A stretch of DNA of 51,685 nt from an uncultured Flammeovirgaceae bacterium (GTDB lineage Bacteria; Bacteroidota; Bacteroidia; Cytophagales; Cyclobacteriaceae). The stretch covers positions 1 to 51,685 of the forward strand of contig CAKZYA010000018.1 of NCBI GenBank assembly GCA_937883755.1, given 5' to 3'. Positions 41,965-50,608 of the stretch are shown piece by piece. The notes under the pieces were generated by a model. That model did not search any database, was not told the DNA's origin, and was given only the letters and a program-made list of their open reading frames with translations. Positions within the stretch are counted from its first letter, which is position 1, and each line of letters opens with the position of its first letter. A program made the translations under genes and the position numbers.

Positions 41965-43098
41965 TTATAGGGTAGCTCGAGAAATAGGAGCGTTATCCTG
42001 TAATTGAGCCGACCAAGGCTCGAGTAACTGTATCACCTCAAATACTTGAGTTGTTTTATGCTTACCACGCAACAGTAGCGTGTCTACATTATCTACCCGA
42101 TACTGGGGACTACACTGGATAAACGAAGCAGAGGTAGCCGTTACTAGTAAATCTTTCTTAAGCCTACTGCAAATATTGATTAAGCGAGCCGCGGTATTGA
42201 GTACATCGCCGTGGTAAGCAATTGATTTTCGACGGTGCCCAACTTGGGTGATAGAGACTAAACCAGTATGTACTGAAGCCTTGAACTGAGGAGCTACCCC
42301 AAACTTCTCATGATAGCTAGCGGCATTCTGGCGGAGTTTCGACCGAAAATCAAAGTACAATCCAGCTATATCAATGGGTTCTTTCGTTGGATCAGTACGC
42401 CAAGTGAGTACAACCTCATCACCTACATACTGGTATACATCTGCTTCGTAGCGTAAAATAAATTTCGAAAGATCGTTGAAGCATTGATTCAATAGGCGAC
42501 TGTACTTCACGTGCCCCAGTTGCTCGGCAATAGTAGTAGACTGATTGAGGTCTAAAAACATAAAAGTCCGGTGCTCCTCCTGAGGGCGAACGTACTTTCC
42601 AGTAATAAAATCCATGATGATACTATGGCCAAAGTGGTTACCCAACTGTCGAAAAAAGTTGAGTAGCGTTGCTAGTGCCAGTGAGTAAGCAAATAGAGAA
42701 GCATTCAACGGAGACTGTATAAACTGCCAGGCAGTGGGTAGAGCTACGCCCCAATCTTGTTTATTAAATACCACCTGATTGAAAATTTCTCCCACCAGTA
42801 ACGTAATGACAATAACTATTGCAGTGATGATAATATGCATCAACAAAGCCTGACTGTAGCTGTACCTAACGTAAAACCGCTTGAAGAGAGCGTACTCCAT
42901 CACTGCTAGCGTGGTGCCTAACACCAATCCTTCCAGCGTAGGGGTGATTAGCAGAAATGAAGGATGAAGCTGGTAGAAATATTGCCAATCTACGCCGGCG
43001 TACTTAACGTAAGCCAAAAAATTCATACCAATGACAAACCCTAGAATTAATAGGGCAGTATCGGTTTGCTTAGGGTATTTTTTTAGCAAATAGAGCAT
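41965..43098 (-). CDS. Membrane-bound class III adenylate/guanylate cyclase
   Basis: 377 aa. Four to five hydrophobic segments fill residues 12-155. The cyclase homology domain (about 175-350) has the first metal Asp in TFMFLDLNQST, the second in YQYVGDEVVLTW, and the HGDVLNTAARL segment holding the Asn/Arg transition-state residues. AQL-type GHVKYSRLLNQCFNDL helix is present. The residues that normally choose ATP or GTP are not the classical Lys/Asp pair that I can place with confidence, so the product is open (cAMP or cGMP, and not demonstrably a pyrimidine nucleotide). It has no linked effector or phosphodiesterase. Confidence 0.88.
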   Translation of the reverse strand: MLYLLKKYPKQTDTALLILGFVIGMNFLAYVKYAGVDWQYFYQLHPSFLLITPTLEGLVLGTTLAVMEYALFKRFYVRYSYSQALLMHIIITAIVIVITLLVGEIFNQVVFNKQDWGVALPTAWQFIQSPLNASLFAYSLALATLLNFFRQLGNHFGHSIIMDFITGKYVRPQEEHRTFMFLDLNQSTTIAEQLGHVKYSRLLNQCFNDLSKFILRYEADVYQYVGDEVVLTWRTDPTKEPIDIAGLYFDFRSKLRQNAASYHEKFGVAPQFKASVHTGLVSITQVGHRRKSIAYHGDVLNTAARLINICSRLKKDLLVTATSASFIQCSPQYRVDNVDTLLLRGKHKTTQVFEVIQLLEPWSAQLQDNAPISRATL

Positions 43099-43166
43099 AA
43101 ATATCCGATGAAAGAAGTGGTGATAGTTGCTTTACCGAGAAGGTTCCTGGAGAATATAAGCTAAGG

Positions 43167-43307
43167 CTAATGATCTTTCTTGCCTCGACCCTTCGCTTTA
43201 GTCGGGCGTAAATAAAGCTGACGATCAAGTTGCTGTTGAGCCGTTTTCCATCCTTGTTGATAACTTTGGGGCATCGATAAAGTAGTAATTGATTCGGTGG
43301 ATTTCAT
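43167..43307 (-). CDS. 46-aa basic small protein (possible)
   Basis: Open frame of 46 codons starting MKSTESITTLSMPQSYQQGW and ending in a basic tail PTKAKGRGKKDH. It occupies the gap between tolC-like and cyclase genes on the same strand, 47 bp after the former and 68 bp before the latter. It has no signal peptide or Cys. The composition (Gln- and Lys-rich) is protein-like, but I recognise no family; it may be a genuine small protein or chance. Confidence 0.4.
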   Translation of the reverse strand: MKSTESITTLSMPQSYQQGWKTAQQQLDRQLYLRPTKAKGRGKKDH

Positions 43308-43354
43308 AATCGCTAATTATACGGGTTAAGTAAATTATACGCTACCTTTCTCGC

Positions 43355-44689
43355 TCAGGGAGTGGTTCCTATCAGTCCCCCGCGTAGGTTTTCAAGCCGC
43401 ATAAACGACTGAATAATCTCAGCTTGGATATCGCTCACGGTGATATTTGCATTTAGCAAAGCGGTTTGGGTATCTCGGATATCAAGTGAGGTTGCTTTAC
43501 CATTGTAATACCTTTCTTGCATTCGGCGAAAACTCTCAGTAAACGTGTCTAGGTTTTTTTCCTCTCGAGCCAACTGCGCTTGCAGATACTCCAGCGTACT
43601 ATATTCTTTGATGGCTTGGTTAACCAGACGCTCACGCACCTGCTGTAAGCGAACCTCTTCGGCCTCAATTGCCAGTCGGTCGTTTTGTAAGTTCCGGCGG
43701 GTTTGTCCACCTCGGTACAAGTTATAGCGGAGCGAGACTCCGGCGGTATACCCAATGTTTTGCAACTCAGCTAACTGTTGCACATCGTTTCGTTGCCACT
43801 GGTAGCCGTAGTTGGCAAACGCACTTAGCTGAGGGTACTGGTTCGCTTGGGTAAGTTTGCGCTGATCCTGAGCGGTCAGTAGGCTTTCGGCCTGTAGCTT
43901 ACGCTCGGGGTTACTCTGAAGCACCTGTTGCTTCAAGCTATCCAAAGTTACTACCTTGGGTAGTTGATAGACTGCCGACACTGCGTAGTTAGATTCGGCT
44001 GGTTGACCAACCAAAAAGTTGAGGTCTTTCAGCAGGTTGTTTTTAGCCAAGCGCACATCGTCCAGCGCATTTTGATCTTGGTTTAGATCCGTCTCTGCCC
44101 TCAGAATATCCAATCCGGTGGCCTTACCAAAGGAAAACTGGTCGTTGACTTTTGCCAATCGCTCCTGGCTAATCTCAATGGTTTCGCGTAGCAGTTCCTC
44201 CCGACGTTGAAGCTTAGCGATTTCCAAAAATAGTTCAGCTACCGATAACACCGTGTTGTTTACCAGTATCTCCTGCTGATAGCGACTGATGGTAGCCGAA
44301 TGTTCTAACAGACGGTAGCGGTACTGTCCACTAAATCCACTAAACAGTACATAGTCAGCCTGCACGACTGCCGAAGCCTGTTCAGTGACGACATTCTCTT
44401 CGTCAATAGTAATCTGAGCAGGGTTCTCTGTAAACGTCCGAAGGGTTACTTCTGTATTACCGCTGCTGTAACTTCCGTTACCAATTAGGCTGATCGTCGG
44501 GAGTAATCCGGCGTTGCCTTTGTACACATTGTTACGGACAATATCGGTTTGTTTGCGCTGAATAGCAATCTCCTGATTGTTGGTCAGCGCCATATCAATC
44601 GCCTCTTCCAAAGTCAATGTCTCCTGGGCGTACACAATCGGAGTTGCACTGAAGAAACAGAAAAAAATAAGAATATATAAAGCTTTCAT
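43355..44689 (-). CDS. TolC-family outer-membrane efflux protein
   Basis: 444 aa. Signal peptide ending PIVYAQE, then the TolC tandem OEP repeat: LTLEEAIDMALTNNQEIAIQRKQ near the start and long alpha-helical coiled segments. Examples are AELFLEIAKLQRREELLRETIEISQERLAKVNDQFSFG (in blocks) and RRMQERYYNGKATSLDIRDTQTALLNANITV. It forms the trimeric outer-membrane channel for the RND pump encoded upstream in the same operon (gap 99 bp, containing an inverted repeat). Confidence 0.95.
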   Translation of the reverse strand: MKALYILIFFCFFSATPIVYAQETLTLEEAIDMALTNNQEIAIQRKQTDIVRNNVYKGNAGLLPTISLIGNGSYSSGNTEVTLRTFTENPAQITIDEENVVTEQASAVVQADYVLFSGFSGQYRYRLLEHSATISRYQQEILVNNTVLSVAELFLEIAKLQRREELLRETIEISQERLAKVNDQFSFGKATGLDILRAETDLNQDQNALDDVRLAKNNLLKDLNFLVGQPAESNYAVSAVYQLPKVVTLDSLKQQVLQSNPERKLQAESLLTAQDQRKLTQANQYPQLSAFANYGYQWQRNDVQQLAELQNIGYTAGVSLRYNLYRGGQTRRNLQNDRLAIEAEEVRLQQVRERLVNQAIKEYSTLEYLQAQLAREEKNLDTFTESFRRMQERYYNGKATSLDIRDTQTALLNANITVSDIQAEIIQSFMRLENLRGGLIGTTP

Positions 44690-44712
44690 TATAGTGATGA
44701 TTAATGAGTATT

Positions 44713-44780
44713 GATTGATGACTGATGAATAATGATGAATGAATCATGTGATATCAGTCATTCGTCATTAATCATCAATC
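44713..44780. repeat. Imperfect inverted repeat between the RND and TolC genes
   Basis: GATTGATGACTGATGAAT (44713-) pairs imperfectly with the complement of CGTCATTAATCATCAATC (ending 44780); the sequence between is rich in TGAT/AATGA units. A stem of about 18-23 bp with mismatches is possible. It could act as an attenuator or RNA-stabilising element inside the operon, or simply be a low-complexity stretch. Confidence 0.4.
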
Positions 44781-44788
44781 ATTAAAAT

Positions 44789-47700
44789 TTAGCTAATTTG
44801 ATGCTTCATTTCGCGGAAGACTACATCCAGCTCTTCTGATTTCATGTTCCTTTTCCGTATCTTGAGATGATAAAACTCTTTCAGTTTATGAAAAAACAGT
44901 ATCAGTGCGGGTAAGAAGAATAGTGTGAGCACGATTCCAAAGATCAGGCCATAGGCCACCGCAATGGCAGTAGGTTTAATAAACTGGGCACTGATGGAGT
45001 TATTCAAAAGCAGTGGCGCTAAGCCAAACACCGTAGTGATGGTAGTAAGCACAATTGGACGGAAGCGGGAAATAGCCGCAGCTTTTAGACTTTCGGCTAC
45101 CGAGCCTCCCTTCTTCAATTCTTCGTTGTAAGTAGAAATGAGTACCAGCCCATTATTAATCAAAATCCCCCAGAGGGCGATCATGCCCAAAACTGAGAAA
45201 ATACTGAATGGAATGCCGTGCAAGAACGTACCCCAGGCCACACCGACAAAGGCAAAAGGGAGAATCATCAGGATTGCTAACGTCTTACTTGCTGAGCGAT
45301 AGTTCAGCATCAGCACGGTGATCATCAGCACTAAGATAATAATACTCGGAGCCTGGCTGGAGTTTTGGGTCTTGCTTGACAAGCGCGCCTCACCCTCCAG
45401 GGTATAGCGTAAGCTGGGGAACTGCTGTTGAATGTCCTTTAGTACCGTAGCCTCAGCTTCAGCCAGCACGGCGGGTACCGATACCAGCAGGTTTTCTACG
45501 TCCGCTTCTACACGAACCTCGCGGGCACCTTCCTGGTGATTGATAGCCGCTACGCTGGTTTGGTTATCAAAGGTGGCCAGTTCACGAATAGGGTAGGAAG
45601 CCCCGTTGGGAGTCCGGAGTCGTACACTCTCGAGCTGATCGACCGAACGCCGGTCTTGCTTATCGTAGCGTAACCATACTTTTACTTCCTCGTCGCCTCG
45701 TTGTAAGCTTTGGGCCTCTAGCCCGAAGAAGCCTTGACGCACCTGATTGAATACTTGAGCCTCTGACAAACCTAATAGGCGAGCTTTCGGACTTAGCCTC
45801 ATCGCTAGTTCGGGTACCCCTTGTTTGTCGGTATCGGTCACATCTTTCAAGTCACTACGCTGCTCCAGATAGTCGCGTAGCTGGGTTTTGGCGGCGCGTA
45901 GCTCCTCTAGATTATTGCCGACTAAAGCGATGGAAACGGGTTTGCCGAATACTGCCACACTGCCGTATGACAAATTACGGGCTTGCGGAATGAACCCCAC
46001 CTTATCACGAATGGCACTGGCGATTTCAAACGATTGGATACCTCGCTTGTCACCTTCCATCATGTAGATATTCAGTTTGCCCTCGTTGCTACGGGGACCG
46101 ATGATTCGTTCTACATAATTAACCACCTGAGCGCTATCATCGCGCTTGGTGCTGTAGCGTTCATTCACTTTCCAGACGGCCTCTTCCATTTGCTTTAGCC
46201 GCTCATTCACCACGGTTTCGTCGGTGCCCAGCGGTAGCTCCAAATTCGCGGTGATTACATCCTGGTCAATGGTCGGAAAGAACGTGCTCTTGATGGTACC
46301 TGATCCCATAGCAAATATGGAAAGTCCCATCACCACGATCACACTTACAATGGGTACCCAAGGTTGGCGAATGCCGAACCCAATAATCGGTACATAGACT
46401 TTATCGCGGAAGCGAATGAGTGATTCGTTCGTTTTTTGGGTCAGTTTCCAAGGCTTGTCATCTTTGTTCAATGCCCTAGAGCGAGCTACGTGCACAGGTA
46501 AGAAAAACAAGCTCTCGAGCAAGGCAACTAGCAGCGTAGCGCACACGACAAACGAAATATCCGAAAAGTAGTCGCCTAATTGTCCATCTAAGAAGAAGAA
46601 GAGCGAAAAAGCCAGCGCGGTGGTTGTTAGCGAAGAGATGATGGCCGGTAGCACTTCCAACGTGCCATCAAGGGCTGCCCGTAGTGGGTTTTTTCCATCG
46701 GTATAGTGTTGATAAATATTTTCCGCTACTACTACCCCATCATCGACGAGGATACCGAGCACGACAATGGTACCAAACAGGGATACTTGGTTGATGGTGA
46801 GATCGTAGAAATTGGATAAGATAAACATCCCCAGCAGCGCTACCGGAATCTTAAAGGCTACCCAAAACGCAATACGAGGGTGCAAAAATAACCCCAGTAC
46901 GATCAATACCAGCAGAATACCTTGCCAGGCGTTATTCACTAAAGTTCCGATCGCACTGCTCAGTGAGATACTTTTGTCCTCAATGATTACGGCATCTACT
47001 CCCTCATGAGCCTCGTTGAACTGCGATAGGTAGTTGGCCACGTACTCAGCATTTTCCAGAATGTCTTCCTCGTTGCGACTGAATACCTTGAGGGTAACTG
47101 CCTGCTCATTGTTGATAAACGTGCGGTCGGGTTTGTCGGCAAACTGGTTTTTCACCTCGGCTACATCCTTCAAAAGGATTACTTTACCATCAGGCGTAGC
47201 TTTCACTACCGCGTTTAGGAGACCCTGGGCGTAGTAATTGCGACTATTAAGTCGGATAAGAATATCACGATCATTGGTTTCTATTTCTCCACCTGAAGCC
47301 TTGATATTGGTTTGCTGAATAGCTCGACTTACTTCCTCAAATGTTAATTGATAGGCCCGTAAGTCATGTTCCCGTACCCGCACTTCAATCTCCTCTTCTG
47401 GATAACCACTAATGGTAATTTGCGATAAGTCGGGGGAAAGGATCAGTTCGTCTTTAATATGCTTGGCGTAATCCTTCAGCGTGGTCAAACCCACCTCGCC
47501 GATCAAACTAAAGGTCATGGTGTAGTTAAGTACCTCTTCTTTAAGAATCACCGGAGTTTCTACCCCATCCGGAAAGGTGGTTATCCGATCCACTGCATTA
47601 TTCACATCTTGTAACACTTCGTTAACATTGGCATCCTCCTCTATTTCAATTCGTACATTGCCATTGCTTTCAGTTGCGGTAGAAGTAACCCGCAGAATAC

Positions 47701-47929
47701 CGTTAATATCCTGAAGGTTATCTTCTATTTTATTAACCACCTCTTCCTCAACTTCCTCAGGGGAGGCTCCTCGGTAGACGGTGTTGACGGTGATGAAGCT
47801 GACGGGTTCTGGCGGTAGAAAGTTAGACCGCATGGAGAGCATGGTAAATACTCCGACCACCACAATTAATCCGATAAAGATATTGACCAGTGCAGGCCGT
47901 TGGGCGAGAAATTCAATAGCCTTTTTCAT
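44789..47929 (-). CDS. RND efflux pump inner-membrane permease
   Basis: 1046 aa, proton-driven RND transporter of the AcrB/MMPL type. N-terminal cytoplasmic/TM1 (RPALVNIFIGLIVVVGVF), pore-domain start EEVEEEVVNKIEDNL, TM4 with the proton-relay Asp pair VVLGILVDDGVVVAENIYQHY, and the second half starting near 520 with RQPWVPIVSVIVVMGLSIF, and TM10-like GMIALWGILINNGLVLISTYNEE. Substrate not deducible; the branch without the strict HAE1 drug-pump hallmarks could transport drugs, lipids or metals. It begins 1 bp after the adaptor stop and has no frame interruptions. Confidence 0.95.
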   Translation of the reverse strand: MKKAIEFLAQRPALVNIFIGLIVVVGVFTMLSMRSNFLPPEPVSFITVNTVYRGASPEEVEEEVVNKIEDNLQDINGILRVTSTATESNGNVRIEIEEDANVNEVLQDVNNAVDRITTFPDGVETPVILKEEVLNYTMTFSLIGEVGLTTLKDYAKHIKDELILSPDLSQITISGYPEEEIEVRVREHDLRAYQLTFEEVSRAIQQTNIKASGGEIETNDRDILIRLNSRNYYAQGLLNAVVKATPDGKVILLKDVAEVKNQFADKPDRTFINNEQAVTLKVFSRNEEDILENAEYVANYLSQFNEAHEGVDAVIIEDKSISLSSAIGTLVNNAWQGILLVLIVLGLFLHPRIAFWVAFKIPVALLGMFILSNFYDLTINQVSLFGTIVVLGILVDDGVVVAENIYQHYTDGKNPLRAALDGTLEVLPAIISSLTTTALAFSLFFFLDGQLGDYFSDISFVVCATLLVALLESLFFLPVHVARSRALNKDDKPWKLTQKTNESLIRFRDKVYVPIIGFGIRQPWVPIVSVIVVMGLSIFAMGSGTIKSTFFPTIDQDVITANLELPLGTDETVVNERLKQMEEAVWKVNERYSTKRDDSAQVVNYVERIIGPRSNEGKLNIYMMEGDKRGIQSFEIASAIRDKVGFIPQARNLSYGSVAVFGKPVSIALVGNNLEELRAAKTQLRDYLEQRSDLKDVTDTDKQGVPELAMRLSPKARLLGLSEAQVFNQVRQGFFGLEAQSLQRGDEEVKVWLRYDKQDRRSVDQLESVRLRTPNGASYPIRELATFDNQTSVAAINHQEGAREVRVEADVENLLVSVPAVLAEAEATVLKDIQQQFPSLRYTLEGEARLSSKTQNSSQAPSIIILVLMITVLMLNYRSASKTLAILMILPFAFVGVAWGTFLHGIPFSIFSVLGMIALWGILINNGLVLISTYNEELKKGGSVAESLKAAAISRFRPIVLTTITTVFGLAPLLLNNSISAQFIKPTAIAVAYGLIFGIVLTLFFLPALILFFHKLKEFYHLKIRKRNMKSEELDVVFREMKHQIS

Positions 47930-47930
47930 A

Positions 47931-49073
47931 CTACATACGTACTTTTTTACCTTCTACCGGCGTGCTGAATTGGTTGATGATCAGTTGATCGTTCTCAGTA
48001 AGGCCATCTACAATAATAGAGTCGCGTAGATACTCTAAGGGAGTAATGGGTTTGCGTACGATCACATTTTCTTCCAAAACCAGAACACTTTCGTCGCGCG
48101 ACAGAGCGATTTGTGGAATAACAAACACATCTTCATAATTTCGGGTAGTAAACTCTCCTTCCAGATACATGCCACTCTTAAGAGAAGGCCCTTCCATCTG
48201 GAAGAACACCGGAATGTTCTGTGTTTGGGGATCTACGATGTCGTTGATACGGATTACTTTGCCGATCCAAGTACCAACTACTTCATTGCTATGAAAGGTA
48301 AGTTGATCGCCAACAGCTAGGTGAGTGGTAGCCTCCAAATTCACTCCAGCTTCTAGTTCGTAATCATTATTGCTGATGAGGGTGCCTAACAGTTGCCCCG
48401 GCGACACCATACCACCAATATCTACCTGAGCGTTCGTCACTAATCCGGCGTAAGGAGCCCGAATGGTGTATTTCCTTAATCGCTCTTCTTGCGCCTTAAT
48501 TGAGTAGAAGGTATTGTACACTTGGTTTGAAGTGATAAAGTACTTTTCGCCTTCTGAAGAAGTTCCGGGCAGTGATTGTAGAGGCTGACCACTATCGTAG
48601 GCTTGCACGTAAGTAAGCCATTGTTGATAGTTATCGGGGTAGTCAGCTTTTAGATCAGGCATAATACCCGTGAGGATGTTAAGGAACGCGCTACGCTGAG
48701 CCTCTAAATTCAGGGCAAATTCCCGGGAATCGATGTAAAGTAGCACTTCCCCTTGCTTAAATGACTGACCAGCCTTAAAATTACTGGAGTTGGATAAAAT
48801 TCGCCCTTGTACTTCAGCGAACAATTGAGTTTGATTTTTGGGAACTACCCGTCCACTGATAGGTACTTGAATAGCTTTCTCTCTGTTTTTTAAGGGAAGT
48901 AACTCTAGTGTGCTATGGCGCACGGCATTAGAAGCACTAGCGGCCTCCTTTCTACTAAATTCTTCGGAAGAGGCGTTAGCAGCTTCGCTTTCGGATTTAG
49001 TGACATACGAAATAAGGGTGATACTCAGAACTATTCCAAGTAGCCCTAGTGCGGTGAACTTCAGGTTTTTCAT
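47931..49073 (-). CDS. RND periplasmic adaptor (membrane fusion protein)
   Basis: 380 aa. The N-terminal anchor is KFTALGLLGIVLSITLISYV. The lipoyl-like half-motifs are IQVPISGRVVPKNQTQLFAEVQGRI and IRAPYAGLVTNAQVDIGGMVSPGQLLG, separated by an alpha-hairpin around 130-200. A beta-barrel domain (VGDQLTFHSNEVVGTWIGKVIRI) and a membrane-proximal end (LVLEENVIVRKPITPLEYLRDSIIVDGL) follow. First gene of the adaptor-permease-TolC operon; the operator TGACTAACGGTCA lies 27 bp upstream of its start. Confidence 0.94.
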   Translation of the reverse strand: MKNLKFTALGLLGIVLSITLISYVTKSESEAANASSEEFSRKEAASASNAVRHSTLELLPLKNREKAIQVPISGRVVPKNQTQLFAEVQGRILSNSSNFKAGQSFKQGEVLLYIDSREFALNLEAQRSAFLNILTGIMPDLKADYPDNYQQWLTYVQAYDSGQPLQSLPGTSSEGEKYFITSNQVYNTFYSIKAQEERLRKYTIRAPYAGLVTNAQVDIGGMVSPGQLLGTLISNNDYELEAGVNLEATTHLAVGDQLTFHSNEVVGTWIGKVIRINDIVDPQTQNIPVFFQMEGPSLKSGMYLEGEFTTRNYEDVFVIPQIALSRDESVLVLEENVIVRKPITPLEYLRDSIIVDGLTENDQLIINQFSTPVEGKKVRM

Positions 49074-49099
49074 TACTGCGTTTTAAGATTTTTATAAAA

Positions 49100-49112
49100 T
49101 GACTAACGGTCA
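49100..49112. promoter_or_regulatory. TetR operator in front of the efflux operon
   Basis: TGAC-TAACG-GTCA, a 4-base-arm palindrome with a 5-base centre, 27 bp upstream of the adaptor start. The same 13-mer occurs at 49892-49904 in front of the tetR gene, and the similarity extends on one side (TTGCTTA after five to six bases). This is strong evidence for a shared repressor site. Confidence 0.7.
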
Positions 49113-49259
49113 CTATTGCTTAATCGCAGTTTGGATCATTTTGTTTAGTTAAATAGGAAATTTTTTTAAACAAAATTAAAGAAAATAAACAATTGTCGCC
49201 CATTAAGTGAAGAGAATCAGTCAATTAGGCGAAAAAATAATTTTTATAAAAAATGACTG

Positions 49260-49889
49260 TCAGTCTTTTTTGGTGGCAGAAATGCCATCAGCCATTATCT
49301 GTACGGAGATATTGACCATTTCGTCTATAGGAGTATCATGAATATTTTGAATCAATTTCTGCTTGGTTTGCACAAACTGAATAACGCCAATATTGGTAGC
49401 CCAAATGACTCTGACTAATAATTCGGGATTGAGAGAAGGTTTAATCTCGCCTTTTTGTTGTCCTTCGGTAATAATATTTTCGCAGAACTCTTGAATTGAT
49501 TGGCTGATCTTAGTGTATCCCTGAAAATCAATATTAAAATCAGGACGTTCAATATAGGCCAGTAACTCATGGTAGGCTAAATGAGTTTGATAATAGCGGT
49601 AGGCTGCCCAGCATATTGCTTTGAGCTTTTCTACGCTGTGGGTATGACTAGCGGTTGCTTGCTGAAAAATTTGTAGTAGAAGACCGATAGCTTTGGTACT
49701 AATCTCGGCTAAGATCTCGTCCTTACTTTTGAAATATTTATAGACTGTTCCTTTGGCAATATTAGCCCGTTCGGCTACCTGATCAATGGTAAAATCCTCA
49801 ACGCCTACATCGATAAGTACCAAATCAGCCGCTGACAATATTTGCTGGCGACGCATCTCTGCTGATTGGTGTTTAGAGCCGACTTTCAT
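49260..49889 (-). CDS. TetR/AcrR-family repressor of the efflux operon
   Basis: 209 aa. N-terminal helix-turn-helix (about 10-57) with ILSAADLVLIDVGVEDFTIDQ and IAKGTVYKYFKSKDEILAEIS, then a helical ligand domain (about 70-205). It is upstream of and codirectional with the adaptor-RND-TolC genes (186 bp gap), and both units carry the same operator. A further shortened palindrome TGACTGTCA overlaps its stop codon at about 49254-49262. It is probably released by a transported compound. Confidence 0.93.
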   Translation of the reverse strand: MKVGSKHQSAEMRRQQILSAADLVLIDVGVEDFTIDQVAERANIAKGTVYKYFKSKDEILAEISTKAIGLLLQIFQQATASHTHSVEKLKAICWAAYRYYQTHLAYHELLAYIERPDFNIDFQGYTKISQSIQEFCENIITEGQQKGEIKPSLNPELLVRVIWATNIGVIQFVQTKQKLIQNIHDTPIDEMVNISVQIMADGISATKKD

Positions 49890-49891
49890 AA

Positions 49892-49904
49892 TGACTAACG
49901 GTCA
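49892..49904. promoter_or_regulatory. TetR operator, autoregulatory copy
   Basis: Exact second copy of TGACTAACGGTCA, starting 2 bp upstream of the repressor's ATG. Binding here would block transcription or translation initiation of the repressor gene itself. Confidence 0.7.
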
Positions 49905-50088
49905 TAGTTGCTTACTATATACCGAAAATCAGCCTAAATGGTTCAGAATGCTAACGGTCTAGTATAAGAATAGTAGCGGATTTTCACGCATTAAATTTTC
50001 GGTTAAACACAGACCTTTTTTATATTCATTTACTTTTGCTTTAGCAATTAAACCGCTATTATTTTTATACATTGTTAGGGCAAGTTTT

Positions 50089-50432
50089 TTATTTTTTATG
50101 GAACAAATAATCTAATTCAATTTCAATTCGTGGTTTTTCAAATTTTTCGTCAGTTAATGGTGAAAACATAATTTTATAAGGTAATCTCAAATCTTTAAAA
50201 GTCTTGAAATACGCAATATAATTTTCTCTTTCAACATAGTCTCCTCTGTCTATTGATGAACCGTGAATTAAAAGAGTAGCTGTAATATTATCAATTTCTC
50301 CAGTTGAATTTTTTACAACGACAATATTTTCTAAATACTTTTCAATTGGTTCATTATTTGTAATTTCAACTTTATATTTTGAGCCTAAACTATCTTTTTC
50401 GATTAAAATTGCTTTATCTGTAGATTTGAAAA
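50089..50432 (-). pseudogene. 3' part of an interrupted secreted-protein gene
   Basis: An open frame of about 114 codons plus a stop (TAA 50089-50091) without a usable start: upstream the next in-frame codon of interest is a TAA at 50458-50460 and no ATG occurs before residue ~95. Translated text includes FFKSTDKAILIEKDSLGSK and ends IELDYLFHKK. If the 172-bp element and one target copy are removed, its first codons follow directly in frame on ...GDVVSLP of the 50607-51422 frame. AT-rich like its 5' partner. Function of the whole protein unknown. Confidence 0.75.
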
Positions 50433-50436
50433 ATGG

Positions 50437-50608
50437 AAGTGATTTAAACTTTTGGTATTAGATTCATAGGAATAGCTTCATACTCAGTAAGTTTAAGTGA
50501 TACAAAGTATAGCATAAATTGTATCAAAAGCTGAGCAAATTATTCGTTTTAATGAATTGAAAATCAAAGCTTTAGCATAAATATTCTCTAAAAAGTTTAA
50601 ATCACTTT
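50437..50608. mobile_element. 172-bp MITE-like element with 17-bp terminal inverted repeats
   Basis: AAGTGATTTAAACTTTT (50437-50453) is the exact reverse complement of AAAAGTTTAAATCACTT (50591-50607). The block is flanked by ATGG on both sides (50433-50436 and 50609-50612), a 4-bp target duplication (5 bp if A/T mismatch is allowed). Inside there is no ORF; an internal pair TGATACAA/TTGTATCA (50498-50505, 50519-50526) and a repeat TAGCATAAAT add secondary structure. It carries no transposase, so a related full-length insertion sequence elsewhere would have mobilised it. The family cannot be assigned from this alone. Confidence 0.75.

Noticed and set aside
27179-43098. A complete Pycsar defence system made of the HD-PycTM protein and the class III cyclase.
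   Set aside because: The genes are 14 kb apart with unrelated genes between, the cyclase is an integral membrane protein unlike typical PycC, and no shared regulation is visible.
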